Source: JAJZCD01 sp964570005 (GTDB taxonomy: Bacteria; Patescibacteriota; Saccharimonadia; Saccharimonadales; UBA4665). Taken from it: a stretch of 5,265 nucleotides of DNA. Shown in pieces: positions 1 to 4,616 of this stretch (within the stretch, counting starts at the first letter, position 1; every line of letters begins with the position of its first letter). Location: contig CAZMWE010000058.1 in the NCBI GenBank assembly GCA_964570005.1, forward strand, positions 1 to 5,265, in the 5' to 3' direction. A program made the translations under genes and the position numbers. The notes below the pieces were generated by a model, which was not told where the DNA came from, did not search any database, and saw only the letters and a list, made by a program, of their open reading frames with translations.

Positions 1-879
1 CGGGATGGCGATGGCACAAGCTATTACTGCGACTGGCAGTCCGAGGATTATCTAAACCTCGTACTGTCTACCATAGAAGAACTGCAACCTACCCAAGTTG
101 TATTGCTAGGATTCGGTTCGGGGGTGGCCGAAGCGATGCGATCTGCTCACGTGCTCTCGATACTTGGACAATCGGTGGCTGGGGTAGTTGGCGTCGCGCC
201 ACACGGCCTGACCTATAAGGCGGATGAGTATCGTGAATTCGTGGACCAGCCGAGGAGACTCGCGGGCGAGATTGAACTTCACATGGCAGAGGCGAACCTA
301 CTACTGAGCAAGAAGTACCTGGGTGTCGGGGAAGTGTCGACATGTGTTCGTTATGAAGAGTTACTTAAACCTGAAAATGGCGCACGAACCACATTCTATG
401 TGCCTCAGTACGTACTGAAACGCCAGCGCATATCTCTTACTGAAATGCTGACAAAGGTGAAGACGGCTAAAGGAGACAATTCTGCGCACGAGGACGCGCT
501 GATTCGAGTATCGACGTATAAGGTTCCAACGGCATTTATAGCGCCAGCCGATAGCTGGTATCTGCCGGCAGCCAAAGTGAGGGCGCTGGCACGCCGCAGC
601 AAGAGTACATTGAGTACCTGCCTCGAGCTGCCTGGTGTATGCTATGATTTTCGCGCTTACCCGTCACAGGTCGATCGTGTTACGGAGGCGGCAGTCAATA
701 AGATAGGTCAACTGCTTACAACCGGAACAGTGCAACAACCTCGCCCAGCCCGCACGCTCCTGAGAGCTCAAAAGGTGCATGCGGAATCACCAGTGGGCAC
801 TATAGTGTTATCGAGTGCTCGTCCGCCATACCACCATCGGACTGCCGTTCGACTCGCAAAGGAATCAAAACCGACCTAA
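1..879 (+). CDS. Degenerate alpha/beta-hydrolase-fold protein, 5' truncated; C-terminal tail starts a glycosyltransferase domain
   Basis: The frame is open from base 1, so the gene begins outside the window; 292 codons are visible before TAA at 877-879. Residue numbers count from base 1. The pattern of an acidic helix (about 15-29), a strand (VVLLGFGSG, 33-41) and a small-residue helix matches the nucleophile elbow of alpha/beta hydrolases. The usual GxSxG is GFGSG here, so the nucleophile position holds Gly39. A second strand-Asp segment (PTAFIAPADSW, Asp184) fits the acid residue. The His region reads LPGVCYDF (211-217) with Tyr where His is expected. If these alignments hold, it is a non-catalytic relative. 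Residues 242-260 look like a linker. Residues 266-290 (TIVLSSARPPYHHR and a helix) look like the first strand and helix of a GT-A glycosyltransferase that continues in the next frame after a -1 shift. The fold call is from pattern only; the role is unknown. Confidence 0.6.
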   Translation, partial: RDGDGTSYYCDWQSEDYLNLVLSTIEELQPTQVVLLGFGSGVAEAMRSAHVLSILGQSVAGVVGVAPHGLTYKADEYREFVDQPRRLAGEIELHMAEANLLLSKKYLGVGEVSTCVRYEELLKPENGARTTFYVPQYVLKRQRISLTEMLTKVKTAKGDNSAHEDALIRVSTYKVPTAFIAPADSWYLPAAKVRALARRSKSTLSTCLELPGVCYDFRAYPSQVDRVTEAAVNKIGQLLTTGTVQQPRPARTLLRAQKVHAESPVGTIVLSSARPPYHHRTAVRLAKESKPT

Positions 880-881
880 TG
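865..881 (+). other. Apparent -1 frameshift junction with TAATG stop/start overlap
   Basis: Upstream codons read TCA AAA CCG ACC TAA. A -1 slip of the Lys codon on the AAAA run (867-870) gives AAA ACC GAC CTA ATG, that is ESK-TDLMVLASHD. This bypasses the stop and enters the glycosyltransferase frame. The joined text makes a natural strand-helix-strand start for a GT-A fold. One missing A in a five-A run would give the same picture, so this may be a sequencing or assembly error, a real inactivating mutation, or programmed frameshifting. The seven bases here are not a classic X XXY YYZ heptamer, which lowers the odds of the programmed option. The alternative is simple stop/start coupling of two genes. 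Confidence 0.5.
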
Positions 882-1817
882 GTGCTGGCAAGCCATGACT
901 TGAACGCGGATACTGGGGCGGCGGACATGACCCGCGCTGGTGTTACGGGCTGTGTCATAGACATGCCCAGGGACTACCAGCTTCCTTTAATCGCTGACTT
1001 TGCAACACTCAAACATCCTTGTACTATTGCTCGCAAGACTAATCTTAGTGCTAAGCGGAACTTGGGTCTACTCTATGGCTACCTCACAAGCCAAAAGCTG
1101 TTTTTCCTTGATGATGACATCCGCGGCTTATCGGCTAGCAAGCTGAAGCAGACAAGCGCGCAACTTGACCGCCATGCGATCGCAGGCTTTTTGGTTGAAA
1201 ATTTCCCTGACAATTCAGCCGTTTGTCATGCCAACCGGCTGGCCGGCAACGAACAGGCAAACTTCATTTCGGGCAGTTCACTTGGTGTTAATGCAGCAAT
1301 GGTAAGATCATTTTTCCTGAATGTCTATAACGAAGACTGGCTGTTTTGCCATGACGCGATACGGGACCGCAGCATTGTGCTCATGGGCGATGTTAGGCAG
1401 CTGCCGTATGATCCATTCAGCCGTAAACGTGCGGCCTCTGAAGAGTTTGGTGACGTGCTGGCGGAAGGACTGAACTACCTATTTACCCTGGGAGTCTCGC
1501 CTAATCTGGCTACTGAAGACTTCTGGAAGTATTATCTATGGCATCGCCGTAGATTTATCGCCAGTATTGCCAAACGGCTGGCCGCAGTGTCTGGCCATGA
1601 TGACCAGGAGGCGCGAGCTTTGGTCGCACTTGGGGCATCTGAGCGAGTACTCGCTACACTTACACCGCAAGATTTTGTGTCCTATATGAACGCCTGGCGC
1701 GAGGACGCAAGACGCTGGAATAATCTGCTGGCTACGCTGCCTCAGGGCTTGCCAGTACAGGAGGCATTACGATTCGGGGCCGACAAGCTGGCGCTCAAAA
1801 TGCGCATTATTGGGTAG
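879..1817 (+). CDS. GT-A fold, family 2-like glycosyltransferase (probably the C-terminal part of a split gene)
   Basis: The 312-residue frame starts at ATG 879, overlapping the previous stop by one base. Motifs typical of family 2-like glycosyltransferases appear in order. LSAKRNLG (56-63) precedes the donor-binding strand. FFLDDDI (75-81) supplies the DxD-type metal/nucleotide-sugar site. FISGSSLGVNAA (129-140) fits the acceptor-side region, and NEDW (151-154) the catalytic-base ED motif. The remainder (about 185-312) is predicted largely helical and rich in Arg and Trp. No signal peptide or membrane helix is seen, so it probably acts in the cytoplasm on a nucleotide-sugar donor; donor and acceptor cannot be told. 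The usual first strand (an IVIPTYN-like segment) is absent from its N-terminus but a candidate ends the upstream frame. ATG 879 has neither a Shine-Dalgarno nor a -10 box, unlike the other starts here. It may therefore be made only by translational coupling or by a frameshift from upstream. Confidence 0.65.
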   Translation: MVLASHDLNADTGAADMTRAGVTGCVIDMPRDYQLPLIADFATLKHPCTIARKTNLSAKRNLGLLYGYLTSQKLFFLDDDIRGLSASKLKQTSAQLDRHAIAGFLVENFPDNSAVCHANRLAGNEQANFISGSSLGVNAAMVRSFFLNVYNEDWLFCHDAIRDRSIVLMGDVRQLPYDPFSRKRAASEEFGDVLAEGLNYLFTLGVSPNLATEDFWKYYLWHRRRFIASIAKRLAAVSGHDDQEARALVALGASERVLATLTPQDFVSYMNAWREDARRWNNLLATLPQGLPVQEALRFGADKLALKMRIIG

Positions 1818-1822
1818 CACCC

Positions 1823-1831
1823 TGGTATACT
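1823..1831 (+). promoter_or_regulatory. Extended -10 promoter (TGG TATACT) for the ABC exporter operon
   Basis: TGG TATACT matches a bacterial extended -10 element (TGn plus five of six bases of TATAAT). It lies between the preceding stop codon and the ATPase start; seven bases separate it from ATG 1839, so transcription would begin at or next to the A of the start codon. No convincing -35 box is seen, which is usual for extended -10 promoters. GGAGGT at 1832-1837 resembles a Shine-Dalgarno but sits only one base from the ATG, too close to act normally. This favours a leaderless mRNA. Confidence 0.65.
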
Positions 1832-1838
1832 GGAGGTA

Positions 1839-2756
1839 ATGATACAAGCTGAAAACCTCGGTAAACGCTACCGAAGAAAAGTGGCCGTAGAAGATCTGAG
1901 CTTTAAGGTTGAGACAGGTAAGGTCACCGGATTTCTTGGCCCAAATGGCGCGGGCAAAAGCACGACCATGCGGCTGATGCTTGACTTAGATAACGGTACC
2001 GGCCGCACGCTGTTCGACGGCAAGGCTCTCTCTAAATATGGCCGGCCTTCGCAGATTGTCGGTATTCTGCTTGAAGCCAAGGCGTTTCATCCGACACGCA
2101 GCGCGCGGCAGCACCTGCGCATCCTGGCCGATGCCGGCGGCATTGATCTGAAGCGAGTGGAAGAGGTGCTGGACGAAGTAGGTTTGACCGAGGTTGCCAA
2201 AAAGGGACCGGGCAAGTTCAGCTTAGGTATGAGTCAGCGCCTCGGTATTGCTGCCGCACTACTCGGCAAGCCCAAGTATCTGATGCTTGACGAGCCAGCC
2301 AACGGGCTTGACCCCGAAGGTATTGCCTGGTTGCGCGAATTCCTGAAAGCTTACGCCGACAAAGGCAATGGCGTTTTTGTGAGTAGTCATCTGCTGAGCG
2401 AGATGGCGCTCATGGCCGATAACGTCGTGGTAATCGGCAAGGGCAAGCTGATCGCCGATACCTCCATGGGTGACCTCATTAAGTCCAACGGTCATTCCGG
2501 TGTGTTCGTCCGCAGTCCCAAGCTGTCTCAACTGGAGCGGGCGCTGGCCGGGCAAAAGGCGGTAATAATCAAAGAGTCCGGTGGCCTCAAAGTGTCGGGC
2601 ATGACAAGTGACGAAATCGGTAGAACTGCGTTTGAAAGCGGTATACCTATCTACGAACTGGCTCCTCAGACTGCTTCGCTTGAAGAAGCGTTTCTGGAAC
2701 TTACGGCCGGCTCGGAGGAATTTGCCGGCAAGACCGAGAAGGGGGAGAAGAAATGA
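1839..2756 (+). CDS. ABC-2 exporter ATP-binding protein, BcrA/NatA-like
   Basis: Complete 305-residue ABC ATPase that would sit on the inner face of the membrane and power export by the permease encoded next. Visible motifs are Walker A GPNGAGKST (34-42), a Q-loop region with LLEA (78-81), signature FSLGMSQRLGIA (127-138), Walker B YLMLDEP (147-153) followed by ANGLDPEG, and the H-loop SSH (182-184). Glu in place of the Q-loop Gln, and HPTRSARQHL just after it, are usual in the bacitracin-exporter-type (BcrA) branch, so the enzyme is expected to be active. Length fits the family (about 300). Residues 210-290 form the usual C-terminal accessory domain, and the last 15 residues are a charged, Lys-rich tail. 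The start ATG 1839 puts Walker A at the normal distance. The stop overlaps the permease start (ATGA), indicating coupled translation. The substrate cannot be told: drug, peptide, lipid and sodium exporters share this architecture. Confidence 0.93.
   Translation: MIQAENLGKRYRRKVAVEDLSFKVETGKVTGFLGPNGAGKSTTMRLMLDLDNGTGRTLFDGKALSKYGRPSQIVGILLEAKAFHPTRSARQHLRILADAGGIDLKRVEEVLDEVGLTEVAKKGPGKFSLGMSQRLGIAAALLGKPKYLMLDEPANGLDPEGIAWLREFLKAYADKGNGVFVSSHLLSEMALMADNVVVIGKGKLIADTSMGDLIKSNGHSGVFVRSPKLSQLERALAGQKAVIIKESGGLKVSGMTSDEIGRTAFESGIPIYELAPQTASLEEAFLELTAGSEEFAGKTEKGEKK
2741..2747 (+). promoter_or_regulatory. Shine-Dalgarno sequence of the permease gene
   Basis: A purine-rich GGGGGAG stretch lies five bases before ATG 2753, inside the last codons of the ATPase gene. 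It fixes the permease start and shows that this organism uses Shine-Dalgarno initiation for an internal operon gene. Three other genes here instead have a -10 box directly before the start. Confidence 0.7.
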
Positions 2757-3511
2757 TAACCCAGCTCAAGGCCGAATTCCGCAAGCTGCTCAGTGTGCGT
2801 TCCACCTATGTCATTACCGGGCTTGTGGCGCTGCTGGTGATATTCGTGGCGTTCTACCTGGAAGGCTGGCGGCTGAGCCCGGCTGCGCTGCATGATCCGA
2901 ATCAATTAGCAGGTGATGTCACCGGAGGGCTCACCACCACAGTCTTTGGCGCTATCGTCGCGATCCTGCTTGTGACGCATGAGTACCGCTACAACACCAT
3001 TATATACAGCCTTACTGCCAGCAATAGCCGCAGCAAGATATTGCTTGCCAAGTTTGTCACAGTGAGTGCATACGCCCTGTTCCTGACTGTGCTTATCGGC
3101 GTATTGTCGCCGGTTATGGCCTACCTGGGCGTACATGCCCACGGTCACACACTAGTGCCGCAAGTCCTGCATCACTGGAACCTGGCTTGGCGTAGCATGT
3201 TCTACGGGTGGGGATACGCCATGGCGGGCTTTATCCTGGCTCTGACAACGCGTAATCAGATAGCGTCTATCGTATCGCTGTTCCTTATCCCGAGCCTAGT
3301 CGAACAGTTACTCGGTGGGTTGCTACTCAAGCATAATAGTGTTTACATGCCGTTCAGCTCGCTATTCCAGGTATTGAACGGGCCCGGTACGGCAGGCGCG
3401 CCGACCAGCAGTACGCTGTCACCCATTAGAGCAGCGGGCGTCTACTGTATATATCTGGTTATAGGCTGGATTGTAGCGTGGGTACTGTTCTTGAAGCGCG
3501 ACGCCAATTAA
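2753..3511 (+). CDS. ABC-2 type transporter permease
   Basis: Complete 252-residue membrane protein, the partner of the ATPase just upstream (4-nt ATGA overlap). Six hydrophobic helices can be placed at about 18-36, 58-75, 101-124, 148-165, 169-190 and 228-247, the standard ABC-2 layout. The short amphipathic N-terminus (MITQLKAEFRKLL) is the usual elbow helix. HEYRYNT (76-82), after helix 2, matches the conserved E-R-T stretch of this permease class that contacts the ATPase. The loop between helices 1 and 2 is short (about 20 residues), and so is the one between helices 5 and 6. There is thus no large extracellular domain of the MacB or YhgE type. One ATPase and one permease imply a homodimer of each in the membrane. 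The substrate is unknown. The next gene has its own candidate promoter, so it need not belong to this operon. Confidence 0.9.
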   Translation: MITQLKAEFRKLLSVRSTYVITGLVALLVIFVAFYLEGWRLSPAALHDPNQLAGDVTGGLTTTVFGAIVAILLVTHEYRYNTIIYSLTASNSRSKILLAKFVTVSAYALFLTVLIGVLSPVMAYLGVHAHGHTLVPQVLHHWNLAWRSMFYGWGYAMAGFILALTTRNQIASIVSLFLIPSLVEQLLGGLLLKHNSVYMPFSSLFQVLNGPGTAGAPTSSTLSPIRAAGVYCIYLVIGWIVAWVLFLKRDAN

Positions 3512-3536
3512 TGTAGCCAAACCGAAGCATTAGCCG

Positions 3537-3542
3537 TACAAT
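3537..3542 (+). promoter_or_regulatory. Candidate -10 box (TACAAT) for the membrane-protein gene
   Basis: TACAAT differs from TATAAT at one base and lies seven bases before ATG 3550, the same spacing as at the ATPase gene. It has no TG extension and no clear -35 box. It overlaps the earlier in-frame ATG at 3541, which argues that 3550 is the real, leaderless start. The support is mainly the repeated spacing in this window. Confidence 0.45.
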
Positions 3543-3549
3543 GCAGGTT

Positions 3550-4395
3550 ATGCTTCTAAAATGGCTGTCACACCTTCTAGCCGGCCTCCTGGTAGCTTCA
3601 CTGTGCGGGCTGATTGTAAGCACGGTGATGAGCCAGACCTTAATGAGTAGCCATTATCTGGAATCGCAGCTCACCAAAACCAATGGGTACAACCGATTAT
3701 CCGGTGCGCTCGTCAACCAAGTCAGCCAGCAGGCCGGCCTTCCGGGAAATCCGGAGATAAATGCGGCGGTTCAGAACATACTCACACCAGCAGTACTCAA
3801 ACAGAAAATTAACACGGCACTTGACCAGCTATCGCTTTATTACCAGGGTAAAGGCACAGCCCCAACCATAGATTTAACCGATCTTGCCACTCAGACACAG
3901 GCTGCCGGCGTGCCCTTGCCGGCCGATAGTCCCTTAAGCAAACCCATCAAACTGGTTCCCGACTCTGGCACGAAGAACACAGTCACCTACCCGGGAAAAA
4001 GTCTTGCCAGCACGCGTACTACTACGATAATCACCAGCATCTTGTTGATACTGGCACTGGCGGCAATTTCCTGGCAGCGTCAGCGCTATGGGGTGTTGCC
4101 CAATGTGCTGATAAGCGTCGGTGTACTGATAGGGCTTCTGGCACTTGTGCTCCACATGGGGCCGAACTTGGCGAACCACTATATCAAATTTTCTACTACC
4201 TTGAATGCCTTTGCGGCATTGGGCCGGGATTTGGCCGAAAACATCGTTCGCGATTTGGCACGGCGCTTCGGTATTATCGCTGGGGCATGCCTGATTGCGG
4301 GAATCGCGCTACGTATCGTAGCGGCCAAGTCACTACCCCGAACTAATCCGTTATCCCAAGTAAAAAGCAGCCAATCGAAGGCTGCTGTACGCTAA
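3550..4395 (+). CDS. Four-helix membrane protein of unknown function with an extracytoplasmic domain
   Basis: 281 residues from ATG 3550; an in-frame ATG three codons earlier (3541) has no Shine-Dalgarno and lies within the candidate -10 box. I do not recognise the family. Hydrophobic helices are at about 8-28, 158-174, 184-203 and 240-258. Residues 29-157 form a soluble stretch rich in Ser, Thr, Gln and Leu. With Lys near the N-terminus and Arg/Lys-rich ends, this stretch is predicted outside and both termini inside. The start of the outer domain (HYLESQL then YNRLSGALVNQ) has a helical pattern seen in other uncharacterised bacterial membrane proteins with a first-helix anchor. The first helix is followed by a polar SQ/SS stretch without a lipobox, so it is more likely an anchor than a cleaved signal. 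The gene begins 38 bases after the permease stop on the same strand, so read-through co-expression is possible. Its last codons double as the terminator of the opposing tRNA gene. Confidence 0.8.
   Translation: MLLKWLSHLLAGLLVASLCGLIVSTVMSQTLMSSHYLESQLTKTNGYNRLSGALVNQVSQQAGLPGNPEINAAVQNILTPAVLKQKINTALDQLSLYYQGKGTAPTIDLTDLATQTQAAGVPLPADSPLSKPIKLVPDSGTKNTVTYPGKSLASTRTTTIITSILLILALAAISWQRQRYGVLPNVLISVGVLIGLLALVLHMGPNLANHYIKFSTTLNAFAALGRDLAENIVRDLARRFGIIAGACLIAGIALRIVAAKSLPRTNPLSQVKSSQSKAAVR
4361..4386 (-). terminator. Rho-independent terminator of the tRNA gene, inside the convergent CDS
   Basis: On the minus strand a perfect 7-bp stem (AGCAGCC / GGCTGCT, arms 4380-4386 and 4366-4372) with a 7-nt loop is followed by a run of T (4366-4362). 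This is the classic intrinsic terminator form. It lies about 23 bases past the encoded CCA end of the tRNA. On the plus strand the hairpin is preceded by A and not followed by T, so it would act only in the tRNA direction. The same bases encode the Ser/Gln/Lys/Ala-rich end of the membrane protein. Confidence 0.75.
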
Positions 4396-4408
4396 ATTTG
4401 TGCTGCTA

Positions 4409-4484
4409 TGGTGGGGGTACTTGGGCTTGAACCAAGGACCAACAGGTTATGAGCCCGCTGCTCTAACCACTGAGCTATACCCCC
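4409..4484 (-). tRNA. tRNA with anticodon CAU (elongator Met or Ile2), CCA encoded
   Basis: The minus strand folds into a complete 73-nt cloverleaf plus encoded CCA (CCA at 4409-4411). The acceptor stem is GGGGGTA/TACCCCC with discriminator A at 4412. The D stem is GCTC/GAGC with an 8-nt loop, and the anticodon arm is GCGGG-CTCATAA-CCTGT with CAT at 4449-4451 on the plus strand. A 5-nt variable loop and a T arm CTTGG-TTCAAGC-CCAAG complete it. The first base pair is G-C, and the anticodon stem has G-U at 29-41 instead of three G-C pairs, so it is not a canonical initiator. CAU can also be the lysidine-modified Ile2 tRNA reading AUA. The D loop, variable loop and T loop resemble known Ile2 tRNAs as much as Met tRNAs, so identity is left open. 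Confidence 0.95.
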
Positions 4485-4504
4485 TCGGTGGTCTAACAGA
4501 TACG

Positions 4505-4513
4505 AGTATACCA
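4505..4513 (-). promoter_or_regulatory. Extended -10 promoter (TGG TATACT) of the tRNA gene
   Basis: The minus-strand nonamer TGG TATACT is identical to that before the ABC ATPase gene. It would start transcription near 4498, about 14 bases before the mature tRNA 5' end, leaving a short leader for RNase P. No -35 box is recognisable 16-18 bases upstream. Confidence 0.6.
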
Positions 4514-4573
4514 GAAGCGCAGAGGAAAAGGCGAGTTCGCGCATATTTTTCGGATGCCGGAGGGGCCGCGTAG

Positions 4574-4596
4574 GGCCGACCCGGCAGTCGTTGGCC
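4574..4596. repeat. GC-rich inverted repeat in the divergent spacer
   Basis: GGCCGAC (4574-4580) and GTTGGCC (4590-4596) pair over seven positions (one G-T) around a 9-base loop. A second overlapping pair, TGCCGG (4555-4560) and CCGGCA (4581-4586), also exists. They lie upstream of the -10 box of the SDR gene and upstream of the tRNA promoter, so they would not be in either transcript. They could be a regulator site, but in GC-rich spacer sequence they may be chance. Apart from these and the two promoters, nothing else is seen in the 132-base spacer 4485-4616. Confidence 0.25.
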
Positions 4597-4601
4597 GGTT
4601 C

Positions 4602-4610
4602 TGCTATGAT
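4602..4610 (+). promoter_or_regulatory. Extended -10 promoter (TGC TATGAT) of the SDR gene
   Basis: TGC TATGAT fits the extended -10 consensus, and six bases separate it from ATG 4617, so the transcript would start at or within a base or two of the start codon. There is no Shine-Dalgarno between the box and the ATG. A -35 box is not evident. Confidence 0.6.
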
Positions 4611-4616
4611 AGGGCC

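Noticed and set aside
103..105. TTG as the start codon of the first gene
   Set aside because: The frame is open to base 1, and a start here would remove the segment leading into the nucleophile-elbow strand; the gene clearly begins left of the window.
1832..1837. GGAGGT as a normal Shine-Dalgarno for the ATPase
   Set aside because: It ends one base before ATG 1839, far shorter than the usual 5-9 base spacing; the adjacent -10 box and leaderless start explain the site better.
2064..2085. ATPase Q-loop with Glu in place of Gln as a sign of a dead transporter
   Set aside because: LLEA/IES-type Q-loops are usual in BcrA-like exporter ATPases, and all other catalytic motifs are intact.
2259..2555. 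Antisense open frame within the ATPase gene
   Set aside because: It lies opposite the conserved Walker B and H-loop region, shows no recognisable motif, and no promoter was seen for it; best read as codon-bias shadow.
2608..2895. Plus-strand open frame overlapping the ATPase end and the permease start
   Set aside because: It lies out of frame across two well-supported genes, and its translation is low-complexity and Arg-rich without motifs: a shadow frame.
4531..4549. Possible plus-strand terminator (GCGAGTTCGC followed by a T run)
   Set aside because: The stem is only 3-4 bp with a tiny loop, and the T run is offset by other bases; too weak to call.
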